Assembly (NCBI GenBank): GCA_003993805.1
Contig: RSEF01000006.1
Coordinates: 30,918,453 to 30,982,452 of the forward strand
DNA from: Himantopus leucocephalus
Taxonomy: Eukaryota; Chordata; Aves; Charadriiformes; Recurvirostridae
DNA length: 64,000 bases
Direction: 5' to 3'
Shown here: in pieces, positions 15,101-27,887 of the stretch
Layout: the number at the start of each line of letters is the position of its first letter
Numbering within the stretch: the first letter of the stretch is position 1
Made by a program: the position numbers and the translations under genes
Notes under the pieces: model-generated
The model's database searches: none
What the model saw: only the letters and a program-made list of their open reading frames with translations
Told to the model about the DNA's origin: nothing

Positions 15101-16527
15101 TCTAATTAGATAGATCGATAACTGGCCAAAAGCAGAATGGATACTTGAAATCCTTAAATCGAGACCATTGACTTCCTAGAAGAAGAAACTTAGCTCAACC
15201 ACAGCTTGATCAGGGCTAAAGGACTTTCACCACTGAGGATATCCAAAATATCAGTCTGAAAGAGGAGGTATGATGATAACAATTTTTTCTGCCCTTGTAA
15301 TCTGTGACCGTATATAAGGGAGATAGATAGGCAGTAGAGAACAGAGCTTACTTGGAATAGACACTATTTTACAGCCTACTAAAGACTTCAAGGCCAAAGT
15401 GAATTCCATAATAATGGCAATTAAAGCATAGCTGGTTCACTTTCCACTTTAGGTTTTTGAGTTAATCATGCAAAGGTCATTATTAATGCCACTCAAGCAC
15501 AGCACAACATGTAAAATCACCTCTAAACCACCTCTGACAAAAATGGGTTGCAAATCTTATCTTTCTCCCTAGTCAGTTAAGAAGTGGCTTGTTTTCTTGG
15601 TTTGTTTTTTAGTTGGTTTTAATTTTTTGGGGGGGGGGTTAAGCTGTAGAATTTTTTTTGAAAGAGCAACTACTTTCGAATACAAGGCCCATTCCTTTAC
15701 TGCAATTTCAGGTGTAAAAATAGGATTTACTTGAAACTGTATCAATGAAAAAATATGGTATCGCTAAGTTCATTTATCTTTTACTTCAGAAAAGTAAATG
15801 AATACTGAAGTGAGATAAATAAATACTGCCTGAGTAGGCAGGCAGACAAAGAAGTCAACTAATTTTGGAAGTATGCTGCATAGAATGGGCAGATATAACA
15901 CGTAGTATAGCATAAAATATGATTGTTTAAAAAAGAAAATGAATTGCACTTCTTTTTTGAAATACAAATCTTGCAATCTTATTCATACAGTTGCTACCCA
16001 CTATTCCATGTGGTTTGCAAAATTCTTGATGAAAAGAAATATTTCCTTCGTTCATTGTAGAGAAGCTGTTTCTATCCAGATACATAGCACAAGTTCTAAT
16101 TATTAAATCTTTCTTCTCTTACTTTGTGCTCCCATTGCATAACTTTATATCCCTCGATAGCCCTTCTCCTTCACCTTTTCTCCATAATTAGGAAGCAGAC
16201 ACCTTTTTCGAATCTCTGTTCGTAGAGCAGGACCTGCGTTGTCAGGGGTTGAGGCTTTTGCAGAGGATGCTCTCTCTGCTGTGCCTCCGCAAGGAACACG
16301 CTGCCAATTATTTTTAGGGAAGAGCCGACTTACAGTAAACGTCTCTCTTTTAATGGTGACAGACTTAGCTAGGAGAGTGAAATAATAAATCTTAGAGAAA
16401 GAGCGAGCTGACCAAATTATTGAAAGAGAGATCACTCCTGCCAGGTACTAAGAAATTTGGTGACAGAGGGAAAATCTCCAAACGCTGGAAGGTTTTATCC
16501 ACCTCTTGAATAATACTGTTTTGCATT

Positions 16528-16752
16528 TTTAGAGCGTATCATGTCTTCAAGATGCAGAACAGATGTTTCTTAATTCTCCTAATGGTTCTGTGAAGCGGGT
16601 AAGCATTATCTCGGCTTTACAGATGAGCAAAGTAGTCCAGAGAAGTTGAATGATTTGTCTCGGACCACGGTGTGAATCAATGTCAGAACCAGGAATAGGA
16701 TCAAGAAGTGCTTGGGAGTACATGCCCATGTTGAAACCACTCAACCACACCG
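16528..16752 (-). repeat. MIR/L3-like ancient SINE/LINE tail
   Basis: The + strand reads as the reverse complement of the MIR family. A TAATTCTCC...CTGTGAAGCGGGTAAG.ATTAT segment is followed by TTTACAGATGAGCAAAG (consensus TTTACAGATGAGGAAAC), then AGAGAAGTTGAATGATTTG (consensus AGAGGTTAAGTGACTTG). Next come a diverged 'caaggtcacac' stretch and an AACCACTCAACCACA end like the MIR 5' region (AACCACTA..CCA on the reverse strand). The order of all these blocks matches, so the assignment is fairly safe even though the copy is old and diverged. It predates birds, and the left part resembles the L3/MIR3 tail. Edges are approximate. Confidence 0.7.
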
Positions 16753-18636
16753 TACCTGTCAGAAGAAATGGAAATTAATTTTTAATGTTCCCGTTTCTAA
16801 AGAGAGATTTTGGATTTTAGAAAAATTAAATATTTATTTCACTATGTATGACTTCATAAGCCTATAATTTATACCAGATAGATTTATTGGCTTTATTTCC
16901 CCATGATAATTATATAGTCCTTATTGATCTAATGGTCTTGTCATTTTCAGTAATGTATCCATCTGCCCAAAGAAACAGCATTATTTGCCTATTATGTATT
17001 AGGAACAGAGTGGAACAGTACGCACATAAAAATTACACTGAGCTTCAACATTAAAATGAAGGGGTTTTCCTTCTCCTAAACACAGATTAAATATACTAAA
17101 TTGATTTGCAACTACTTCAGTTTTCTAAGCAAGTTTAATCCTCTGATATTTATCAGGCTGGCAGCATCACAGTCCTCTATTTACTTAAAATATTGAATAT
17201 TTAAACTGCTGATATGTAGCAATGACACCAGCAGATTGCAAAGAGTTTACAAACATTAGTCAGTCTGCCTTTAGCAGGAGAAAAAAAGCACCCAGTGCCT
17301 CTGCCTGGACGGCCATTCAGACCTACATACAGGATAGGGTTTGACGCTGGTTGGGAGCGAGAACGTTCAGGATTGAGACAACTACAGTAAGAGAGGTTTC
17401 CCTTAGTCCCAGCAACCGCCTTTTGCTTCAGAAACTCATGAATTACTGTAGCGTTGATAATATGATACTGAAGCCTCTGCAGCCATGGCATCACCACAAA
17501 CATCAGTTTAAAATCCCAGTCCTTCTGCCTGGTCAGCCTCAAAATTAATTTCTTTCCATGACTCAATTTTTTCTTTATCAAAAATGTCCCTTCCCACAGC
17601 CATATGGTTCCTACTTTCCCTGTGCAGAAATGAGCCTCAGTCTCCTTGCCCAACAAGTCTAAGACTCCTCTTGTTTCACAGGGTCCCTACCTTTTTTTTG
17701 CTGGGTGAAAACCAGGTTAAATTGCATCTTCTTTTGTATAAATAGTATATTGGAAACTGGGAGAACGGTGACATTCAACATACAAACTCGAAAAAGTATC
17801 CTGACATTTTCCACAAATGAACATTGCATTTTCAGCTAAAAATAAAATTTTAAGCATTAACATATTTTTCATTCCTGCATTATTATGCTCATGATAAATT
17901 CGGAGGATCCTACAGGTGCACTCAGCCAGAGAGCCAAAAGGAGGGCCCTGCTGGGTATTTTTAAATAAATGTGTCCTTTAAAGGTTAAGTACGAATGAAA
18001 GGATGTAGAATTTTTGTTCAATTACACTAATATTTTAAAGACAGCATTACTGTCATATAATTCAAGCCAAATAACATCTTAGAAAAAAACAAGGACTGGA
18101 GGGGGGTGGGGGGGAATAGTGACACAGAGGAATCTGGGCCTTATATAAATACAGGAAAAAAAGACAACAGCAGAAACATTGAATGGATATATTGGTTGTC
18201 ATCCTGCTTTTGCTGCTTCTTTCTCTTTCGGTCCCAAATTAGACTTCATCAGTCTGGGCCCACACTCATTCCCCTCCCCTGCTCGCCAAATTTCTGCTCA
18301 ACATTGCAAGGATGAGAACTAATTACTGAAGCAAGAGCTGCTCACCTGTTTCCCTCCCTTGACCTCCCTGTCCGTGCTCTGTTCCTCTCCAGAGAGCCTA
18401 CGCACAGAAAGAATTTGGCCAGGATGCTACCAAAAGGCGAAGAATTCAAAAGGGAGGAGAGTAATGCAGGTGGCTAAGAAGCACCTGTCAAGGATTCCCA
18501 GGGTGCAGGCAGATTAGCGAGGCCATTTACTGCTGCCATAGATGAAAATAACTCTTTGCCACAGAGCTTAATGTTAGGTATAATTTTTTCCTTTGTCTTG
18601 CACTTGATATTAAAGGCCACCTTATTGTAAACAGTT
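16753..18636. other. Intergenic DNA, nothing recognised
   Basis: AT-rich sequence without a gene or clear repeat. A 151-codon open frame on the - strand (17201-17656) has no recognisable domain and is treated as chance. A G-rich run (GGGGGGTGGGGGGG-like) occurs near 18102-18114. Confidence 0.5.
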
Positions 18637-18779
18637 TGACAGTCATATCCTTCTTGTTTATAATACAATTTGACTGACAATAAGTCAGGGACTGCAATTT
18701 GAACTCCTCCTTGGCCTGACAATCATCTCTTTCTCGTTTATGGTGCAGTTTGATTGACAATAAGCCAGGGGATTGGCAG
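18637..18779. repeat. Imperfect direct duplication, 80-bp period
   Basis: Two blocks of about 63 bp, 18637-18699 and 18717-18779, align without gaps at roughly 80% identity. Shared cores include TTCT(T/C)GTTTAT and TTTGA(C/T)TGACAATAAG. Most differences are transitions. Read on the - strand, the two copies fall in different frames, yet both give a similar peptide of the form P-x-LLS-(I/V)-KL. I do not recognise a repeat family. It could be part of an old transposon or a duplicated conserved non-coding element. Confidence 0.65.
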
Positions 18780-21700
18780 CTGGCTAGTTTGTTTTTCCCT
18801 GAATGCATATTTCTAGCTATGACAAGACGTCTATTCCTAAATAGTCTGGTAGATAATTTGTACAGAATTCCAGAAGGGTGATATACGTCAGCATTATTAT
18901 TAAAATAATATCGTTCTTTGGCTTTGTGCCAATTTTACTTTTAAGGTGATGGGTTTCTTTCTTCCTCCTCTGCCAGTTGTGTCTCTATTTTTCATGAACA
19001 TCATTAAAGCCTTGTAGAATTACCGTTTGTATGTTAGGAACTGTTAGGTAGGTCTTGACAATTTTTCTTCTTAACAAGTATAAGAAAAGCTATTATCTGC
19101 TTTGCAAAAGCAACACCCGTGTACTATAATTGGGATGTTTGGGGAATTCTTTTCAGTGGTTGCTGCTTGTGCGTTGCTGACTGTAGCCAGTCACTTGCAG
19201 GATGTCTTCTTTATTATTATAGAGAAGGAATTCTGGCACTCACTATGTTGTTGATAAGTGTCATCTCTAAATAGATACACTTTTTCTGACACTTGGCACA
19301 CTACTGCCTTCTACAAGTGGGTCTCAAAGCCAAAACCAGCATAGTTTGTGGCGATGTAATAGCGAAGGGGTAGTTTGCAGTGACCTTCTCCAAAACTTGG
19401 CCAGGAATCAATGCCAAAAAGGTCCATGAAACATTCTCTCCACAGTAGAATAACAACCTGTCAGGATGCCTAATGCATCTGTACCTTCCCTGCAATGTCC
19501 ATAGGCAGAGGGAAATGAGAGTATGGAAAACAGATACCCTAAAAAGCATTTTTCCTTAGGAAAAAAGAAAAAAAAACCCAGCAGGTATTTGGATATTAGT
19601 GTTGCTCTGCAGTTTCAGTCTGATCTTTAGGCGCTCTTGATTGGATATACTTCAGGAGTGCAGCCATTGTGGAGGCGGGTTGAAGGGCAAGGGAGAAGGG
19701 TTCATGGGCAGCAAATCAATAAAGGTGCAATTCCCAGGATGAAGCTGCAGACTCGGCAGCCACTTCTAAGTCCATTATTCACAGCAGTTCTGGTGTCCGT
19801 GGTTTGCAGGGTACTGCCTGTGTTATAAAGGGCATATTCTTCATACCCCCTACACACCCTCACAAGATATATTTAATTAAAGAAGTAATACAGCTACAGA
19901 GAAATACTACTTGATATTTTGTAGAGCACCCATGAATTTTTGAACTAGAGGGATATGATCTCTTTATAGTTTAAATGTGCCACCTTCACATGCATATATT
20001 TTGTATACAAATATTGGAAAGGTTTTCTCTAGTCCTTGAGTAAATATTCTGCTCAGAAATAGTTCCAAAAGTCTTCATAAAGAATCCAGTCAGCTACATC
20101 ATTTAAATATGCTGCAGGGACTGAAGATTGAACAAGTAGAAGTATAAATTGCACTCGAGCTACTGAGGAACAAAAAGTAGAACAGGTATGTTTGTGTCTA
20201 CGCTTGTTACTAAAGGATGAAAGGGTGAAGAAAACTTTAAATTGATACTGAAAAGGCATTAGACCGCAGAATTCTGATGCAAAAATATTCAGTAGAAAAA
20301 GGAGCCTAAAAAGAGAGCTAAAGGCACTAAGCCAGAGGATTGAAATGTAAAGTTTGTTCACGGTGGAGAGAAAAATATTTATTCCTTGTTTTCTATTCTA
20401 AATAAATTTCTTTCTGATGCTGTAATCTCATGCGGCTGTTTATCTAAAGCTGTGACTTTGCTTATTCCCTCTTCTCTTCTAAAAATCATTGCAGCTAGTA
20501 GTGGTGCATTTAATCAGCCTCTTTCCTAGATGATGCCAAGTAAGGAGCATCTTCCCATTAGACACCTGAACTGGTGAATTCCCCCAGTTAAACACCACCA
20601 TTTTGAACAAGCAAGATTAACACACTAATAAAAATCAAAGGGAACAGAACTAAATTTCAAAGATACTCAAGGCTAACGTAACAGCGCTGAGCTCTGTACT
20701 CACGCAGAGAGCTGTTGGCTTTAGGCATGCTAAATGAAACGTGTTTTACATCTGGATCAGAGTTAGAAAAATCTTAATACTGCTATCATTTCTTGGGATC
20801 TTTTTTCCTGAACAAATGGCAAAGAATATAGCAGCCACTAATCCATAGTATGGATTTCATAAAACAGAATGGACGTGTTTTCTCACTCCTATTCACTTGG
20901 TATTCAGCACTCAGGCAGTGATATCATCACTGTCATCTTTTTCGATTAACTACTGATGGGCTGTTTGGGGCACAGTAGTAGCCAGTTGTGGGGTAGAAGC
21001 AGACACAGTTGTTCTTGTCGCCTTTCCAAATACGTTTAAAGTGGTTCCTTCTCCATGACTAGGAGCTGAAGCAGCTATTTCTATGAGCTGGGAAATAGAA
21101 GCATCTATGAACTCTGCCTTTGTTTCTTCCTGGGGATGCCCTAAGCTGTGCTTTCACTAGTAGTTAAATTTCAAAAAATTTATTAATTATGGACACGCCC
21201 CCACCAGTAAAAAAATGAAAAAATAGACCATATTGTCCTCTGGGGAACTATAAGGGAAGACTGTAGTGCAGGAAAGAAAGATACAAAATCAAAATTGGAC
21301 ACTCTTAATTTTTAAAATATGAACTCTCTCCAAGCTGACTACATGAAAAGGGAAAAGAAAAATAGCATCTGTGGACACAAAGCAGAGGGAAAACATGGAA
21401 AGCCAGCTTCCCAGTTCAGTAGTCTATTTCTAGGTAACACTACTTAAAGTAAATATGCAAAGACAATAGCAAAATATACTAATTTTATTGTCAACTCTCT
21501 AAGAAATTACCAAATAAACAGCTTCTTCTGATTTATTACATTTATTAACATTTAGCCATTAAACAATGTTGTAGGTAACCTTTATTTTTCTCCACCATAC
21601 TTCCAATTATCATGTCCAAGTTACATGTTCACAGTTTTAAATAATAGGGAAATTCATATGTCTATGTGAAAACCATTTCCCTCATCCTTGTGTTACTACA

Positions 21701-22210
21701 AATAGAGAGTATTGCCTGTTGGTTTGGTTATTTTGTCTAATATAATACAGCCCAGAGAGTACAATGCTTGGAAGACAGATTTGGGGGTGGTTTTTTATTT
21801 TTTTAAAATCAGTCGCTCCCTATTTTATATTAGTTTTTCTCTTTTAAGGAAGAAAACAATACAGCTAGGCACTCTTTCCACCGCTACTAGTAAAACATAC
21901 TTACATTATATGATTGAAAGAATTGACTTTCAGCTTTGATAGGTTATAAATAGAAGGCATTGCCATTGTCTGGCAGTTCTGCTGCAAAGGAGAGGTAACT
22001 GAGTAGATGAATAAAATATTGGCATTAAAAAAACATTTTAAGTTAAATCTCAGAGTAGCTAATGAAATATTTCTATAGCAGCCCTGTCAGCTCATGCTCC
22101 AAGTAGTAACCTCTTTTGCCTGGGTTTGTTCTTTCTTTTCAAGAAGTAAAAAACCCATCCCAAAACCAACGTACCTGAGCTTGGGGAGAGTGTGAGTGTC
22201 CCACACTTAA
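18780..22210. other. Intergenic DNA, nothing recognised
   Basis: AT-rich sequence with scattered short open frames, none with a recognisable domain or splice context. I see no RNA gene, long repeat or CpG cluster. Confidence 0.5.
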
Positions 22211-22545
22211 AATCATAGAATAGTTTGGGTTGGAAGGGACCTTTAAAGGTCACCCAGTCCAACTCCCCTGCAATGAGCAGGGACATCTTCAACTTGATCA
22301 GGTTGCTCAGAGCCCCGTCCAACCTGACCTGGAATGTTTCCAGGGATGGGGCATCCACTACCTCTCTGGGCAACCTGGGCCAGTGTTTCACCACCCTCGT
22401 TGTAAAAAAATTGTTCCTTGTATCTAGTCTGAATCTACCTTCTTTTAGGTTAAATCCATTACCCCTTGTCCTATTGCAGCAGGCCCTGCTAAAAAGTCTG
22501 TCCCCACACAGACTTTTTCAAGTTACCTGAAGTGAAGACTTTTCC
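22211..22545 (-). mobile_element. CR1 LINE 3' fragment (5'-truncated)
   Basis: This is the clearest mobile element in the window. The + strand carries the reverse complement of the avian CR1 3' region. It starts with the AATCATAGAATAGTTTGGGT terminus and TTGGAAGGGACC, then runs through GTTGCTCAGAGCCCC, CCAACCTGACCTGGAAT, GGGATGGGGCATCCACTACC, TCTCTGGGCAACCTG, CACCACCCTC and CATTACCCCTTGTCCTATTG. CR1 elements are non-LTR retrotransposons that integrate 5'-truncated and end in short octamer-type repeats rather than poly(A), which fits what is seen. Only the 3' UTR and tail region survive; no reverse transcriptase coding sequence is present, so the copy is immobile. The good match indicates a moderately young copy. 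The right edge (about 22530-22550) is uncertain. Confidence 0.93.
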
Positions 22546-22595
22546 AGACCTGGCGTTCTCACAGCTCCTGTTGAGGTGCTTTGCTCTTTAGTGTC

Positions 22596-22990
22596 CATCT
22601 CCAATTTCATAGTACCTGAACACCTCACAGTACAGCCTGCGTGTTCTTCGGCGAGTTGGTGAGGCAGAGGCGTGCTGCGCTCCCCTTCTGCAGGTAGAAA
22701 TCTTGGGCTGCTTCCACACGGCGCTCATAGAGAGGTCCTGAGTCCAGCCTCGATGTCCGAACCTGCTGCCTACTTGGAGGTGCACAGTCACGTCTGGCCA
22801 GCGCGCGCTGAGGAGGGGAAGGGCCCTGATATCTCTAAGCTTTGGGGCCACATCAGACTGCAGCTGGTTCTTGACCAGTTAGGCCAGTTCAGACATGGTG
22901 TGGAAGCAGCCAGGGAGATGGGCTGGTTTGTCCAAACCGGTCCAGGTCTGTGGCCGTGTCGCAGGTTGAGGTTCCCTGGGCTAGTGCACT
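22596..22990. other. GC- and CpG-rich block next to the CR1
   Basis: Directly after the CR1 fragment the sequence becomes clearly GC-rich, with clustered CpGs (for example CTTCGGCGAG, GCGTGCTGCGCTCC, CCAGCGCGCGCTGAG, CCGTGTCGCAGG), in contrast to the AT-rich DNA on both sides. The left end contains TAGTACCTGAACACCTCAC, which resembles the start of an old amniote L3/MIR-type tail. Overlapping open frames exist on both strands, as expected for GC-rich DNA, and none is recognisable. It could be a small orphan CpG island, an unrecognised transposon or an old processed sequence. Confidence 0.45.
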
Positions 22991-25900
22991 GCCCTCCTGT
23001 GCAGAAGGAGGTGAGGGGAATGTAAAAATGGTCTGGGAGTTTGTTAATACCTTTAATGAGGCATTAGCTTCATTTAATATGAAGTGCAACGTGTGTCATA
23101 TAAGGTCCAGCATTTCAGGGATAGATAATTTAAAATCTTACAGCAGTTTACCACTCTAACATGAGCCAAAACATCTCTGTTTGGATTTTAGTGCTTCTCC
23201 AGCTAAGGGATGTCAGCATCCAAGATTAAAGCTTTTTTTACTTCTCTTTAAGATCTCAGCAAAGTGCAGATTTGAAACACAGAAAGAGGTTGACCTTCGT
23301 ATTAACCTGAATCTCTTTTCCTGTTTCTTCTTGAACATATTTTATTCTCTTTATGCACAGTGGGGCTCTTTTTTCATGTGCTCCGCTGTTGAATGAAATG
23401 CCAAAAAGATGGAGTGTGCACTTTTACATCAAAGAAATGATGAGACCATAAAAACTCATTTCCCTAGTGACTTCTTAAATTGTTGCTAAGGAATTGAATG
23501 AGTCTGTTTGAAACAATGTGTCCCTTTAAATTCTGTTTTCTTATTTGTCTTAAAACACAAAGCCACAGTTTCATGTAGATCCTGATCCAAAGGCCACCGA
23601 AGTCAATAAATGATTCTTGGTTTCTACAGTGAGTGGTAGGTTAGATTTTTCAAGTATTTCCCTATGTAAAACCCGGGACAGGCTGTTTTGAAAAGAACTG
23701 GCCATCTAGAGAAAAACAATTGCCTGGCTTATTTTGTTTATTCAGCTAGTTAAAAAGCTTACCTTCACATGGGCAAGAATTAAGTGAACTCCTTTCTTAC
23801 AGAGCAGAATGGATCTGACAAGGACAAGAAAGGTCAAGTGGTAGTTAAATTCAGAAATCCAAACCAGCGAAAATATTGATTTACTTCAGTTTTTCTCATA
23901 CATAAAGGTGATGTGCAGTAGAAACAAACACAGGAACGAAGTCCACAATTTAGACTCTGTTGGAGGGAAATGTTCCCCAGGTCTGTAAAACAGTTTTGGA
24001 TAATCACTCTCACTGCTGGGATGAATGATTTGTTACTATTACAGTCTCGTAAGTTGCTAGAAATGGTCTTGATTGGAATGAAAAGGCATTGTAAAGCAAT
24101 TAAGTTCTGACTATTAGCAAAGCTCCCACAGGGAGCATTAATTTTTAAAAGTAGACAAAGACTGCATTTAGTAGCTGTATAACTGTGGCTATACTGAAAT
24201 ATGGAAAAATGCTACAGCAAGTCTACACTGTTGTAAATATTCCTTATCAGTTTCCAGAAAAAGGTTGTGAAGTTCCAATTTAGAAAAGCATTTAAGCATA
24301 TGATGAACTTTCTTTCATTTTAACTGGATATAAATTAAACAAATTGCTAAGTCCTTTGCTTAATAAGGAGCAATTTAAGTATCTGCTTATAGCCCAGGTT
24401 CAGATTTCACTGAAGTCTCCATTCCTCTGAACTGGAGACTTAATCCTCTGAATTGGTATTTTTTGGGTCTATAATCCAGAAAATTCCACTTTTCTCCAGA
24501 CACAAAACAGCCGTCTTCTTAAAGATATCCATAGTATGTATCCACGTTCCTTTCCAGAGCTCCAGCCTTCTGCTCTCTTTAATTTACAGTTTGTTTCTCA
24601 CTCCAAAGGCACGTAGGTAATTTTACAGCTGTTCTAAATGGTGATTTCTTACTCTACCAGTTCAGGAAAAATCCAGCGCTGGAGAAGATACTAAACCTTC
24701 TCTGTGCAGGTCTCTGCCTCTGGTCATGCTCAGAGGTTGACACTTGCCCTCTCCCCCTCTTCTGTACATCGCAGACTCCTGTCACTCTTATACCCACTTT
24801 TTGTTAGGTCAGTCTCTATTTCATGCCTACAAAGAGACACTGTCTTTTATGATCCCACGCTGGGATGGCAGAACAATGGAAAAACATTGCTACCAGTAAA
24901 ATATGTTTAACTATTTTCAAAATGCTGGAGTGAGCCAACAGTCCACATCAAAGCCTTTGCGAAGGCACCATGCCAGTTTCTCGGATTGCATTGTTTATAA
25001 TCTCACTTGGGTTATTTCCCAACATCTTAGAAAATGTGTGGCTGTTTTTGTATCTGAAACAAGTTTGTCCAGCAGTAAAATGAGAATATAGGATGTTTGC
25101 AAAACAAGGCTACATGGCGTGACTGGCAGTCTAGGATTCTGATTAACTGAATAGTTCTAGCAATACTGTTACTGAAGATAGTTCAACCATCTTCTAAATT
25201 ACATAGGGGATTTTGATTCTTTTCCTTTATTTTTTGTTTCTTTTTTTTTTCCTGGTAGCAGCGTTCCGAGCCGGGTGATTGAGCCAGGTTTTGTTCCACA
25301 CTGCTGCTTCTGAATCTGTCGATGCAGCAGATGCAGGAATGCAGGTTAAGAGAATCATGAAGGGATAAATGGGCAAATTTTGCTCTATGCTTCTGCTTGC
25401 AGAGTTCCTTGGGCTGAACATTTATTCTCTGGTAGCTAGAAAGGAGAAGCCCAACTATACAGATACTTCATTAAGAAGAATTTGTTGTAAACTGCACTTG
25501 AAGTGGATATTTTATACTATTACTTAAAACTCAGAGCATTATAATTTTCGTTTCAAATTCAAAGAAAGCAGGCACCCATTTTCAATACCTATACCTAATG
25601 TGCTGTCGTGTTAGATACTGCAGCCGTGATTTCAGAGGATGGAAGGTCATTGGCTTCAGCGTTCTTAGAAACAGAGAAGAAAAGCAGTTTGGAATGGAAA
25701 AAGAAGTCTCCAGAAGATCCAGTTTTCATTTTTAAACCAGTAGGTTGCATTTTTAATGTTCCACCCTAGTATTTTTTCCTTTGCCATCAGAAACAAGTAT
25801 ATAACAGGTTCATACCTTTTAATCTAAGAAAAATTGTCAGACTTCACATGTTGAAACCCCTTAGACAAACAGCTGAACTCTTCAGACTGCCAGGAGTAAT

Positions 25901-27887
25901 TTCATTACAGGGGTTCTTCTGAGATGCTTTTTTTCATTTAAAAACATGGTGTTTTCCACCTGATAAAACCTTTGGCATGTTTATAATGTGTAATAAAATA
26001 ATCACTACCTTTGGGATTGCTACCCATTTTTCATTGTAATTAATTTTTTGGGGTGAAATGTCTCAATAAGTAAATTTTTTCAGGCCAAAAAAAAGACTTT
26101 GAAGAAGAGGGAAAAGAAGAACGTTATGCAGTGATGTTGGCAAAAATGGTTCTGTTACTTGCAAAAATGTACCAGTGCCTTTTGATTAAAATGAAAAATG
26201 AAAAATCTGACTCTAGTTTGAGCCTTAAAGACAAAATTCCTTCAGTGAGCCAGAGAATGAAAAGATCGTCAGGTAGCACTCTGAAATTCTACATGGTCTC
26301 AAAAATGTGCTGCTCTGGAAGAACCGTTCCTAGAAGTATAAGAGCATTTGTCTGCAAACACTCCTTAAACCCAGGTGCTTAACTTATCTGTTATCTTTTG
26401 CTTTCTTTTCTTACAAGCTGATGTCCAGCACAAATGAAACTGAATGCTAAATTCAGTGGCCAACTAGCAATTAACTGGTAAAATCTGTGTTGGAACTGTA
26501 ACATGTAACAGAGGTTAACTCCATGTGCAGTTAGGAGGCTGATGAGTAGAGGATAAAAAACCAGAAGAATGAGATGTTATGTTGTCTTTTTAGAAGCCAG
26601 AACCCCTATTTTCATTACGTGTGCTTCCAGAATGTCATTGGATTTTGAAAATGTACAAGGAAAGTACTTCCTTTCCCACTGTGATGCCGTGTGAGGGATT
26701 CTCAATGTCTACGTTTGTACTTTATTGCGCTCTCTAATACACGTCTCTCTTGAGAAGAACATTAATAGTGGAGAAGAAATGAGTCTCTGGTAATGCAACA
26801 GAGCTAGAAAAGACAAAAATGTTACTAATCTCAACCTAGACTTGCAATAAGCTTCATGGAGTAATTGGTGATATCATCTTGCCACCTGTTTTAATTCCAA
26901 ATGAGCACTAGAATGTGTAGTTGTATAGGTTGTATTTCAGAACTTGCCTATAAGACCTACAATAAAGGAACAATGCAATTGAGCTAAGGAGTGATGTTGA
27001 GAATAGTAAGGGAATAATGACTTCTGTTGAGATCTTTAGTAACATTTATTGATTTCATATCCACTCAGCCATATAGTTGAAACCAAGACCAATCCTTACT
27101 TTGCAGAACTGTAGATTTCAATTTTCTCTAAAACAGGCAGTTTAGAGAGTCACTACACCCTGAATATCTTCACAAGAGGAGTATGTTCAAGAACATTTCA
27201 AGATGACATTCTAAAAAAATGCAACATCAGAAAGAACTGAAAAGCATTTGCATAGAAATGATCACAGTCATTCATGATGTCCTAATTTTTGCCTGTCTTT
27301 TAGGAAGTTTATGAAGATTCCAGGGCTGATTACTATACTTATTTGATGAAAATAATAGATATGTACTGATTCAGGGTATTACTCTCTTAAACCAGTCTTA
27401 AGAAAAGATTTATCTCAGTTATCCAATGGTAAAAATTATATTGCTCCATTCCTTCATCTTTAGTACATGTGATAACACAGAAAAATCACTTTGCGAAGTG
27501 CTTTATGTCAAGAGAATTTCAGGCCACAGTAAAGAAGTGCACATTGAAATAATGAAAAACGTAATTTGGGACTATTAAAAAGAGAAATAATTAGTGTGTT
27601 TATGAATGTTAAACTCTAAGTCTGTTACTCAGCTATGTGCTAGTAAATTATGCAGACATATGAAAAGGGAGCATGCTTAACACTGAGGAAGAAGCTGTTC
27701 TGACACTTAGGACATGTTATAACTGGAAAAGAATGTTTGCCACAGTTGTATTTACCACAGATGAAATGAAAAAAGACAAAGATACAGGGAAAAGGAAAGT
27801 TAAATAGTAAATTTAATTTTGCATTAGGATCAATTCCCTTTCAGTACGCTGGAAGAACTGTGAAAGTGCTTTTGGAACAGAGACGTG
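22991..27887. other. Intergenic DNA, nothing clearly recognised
   Basis: AT-rich DNA. Around 23576-23612, GATCCTGATCCAAAGGCC followed by GAAGTCAAT resembles a common old amniote interspersed sequence ('GATCCTGATCCAAAGCCC ... GAAGTCAATGG'), seen here as one degraded piece. Otherwise I see only short homopolymers and random open frames. Confidence 0.45.

Larger units (their letters stand above)
1..16527. other. Intergenic DNA, no gene recognised
   Basis: This is AT-rich single-copy-looking sequence. The open frames are short, lack recognisable domains and are not joined by convincing splice sites. Features I can see in it are homopolymer runs (T-rich 209-238, A-run near 7390-7402, T14 followed by G10 at 8213-8236, T6G10 at 15623-15638), a perfect GGATCCTCCT hairpin at 2007-2030, and an 8-bp-stem inverted repeat at 9166-9190. 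The stretch 1360-1700 is somewhat GC-richer than its surroundings, but I cannot assign it. A single N at 4179 ends an A run. In other vertebrates the gene upstream of ATRNL1 is TRUB1; I see no TRUB1 exon here. Confidence 0.6.

Noticed and set aside
17201..17656. 151-codon open frame on the - strand
   Set aside because: No recognisable domain, no splice context, mixed composition. An open frame of this size can arise by chance in 64 kb, and it lies far from any gene.
26131..26382. 83-codon frame after a T-rich tract plus CAG
   Set aside because: The acceptor-like site at about 26083 is followed by A-rich low-complexity sequence. No family resemblance and no donor partner identified.
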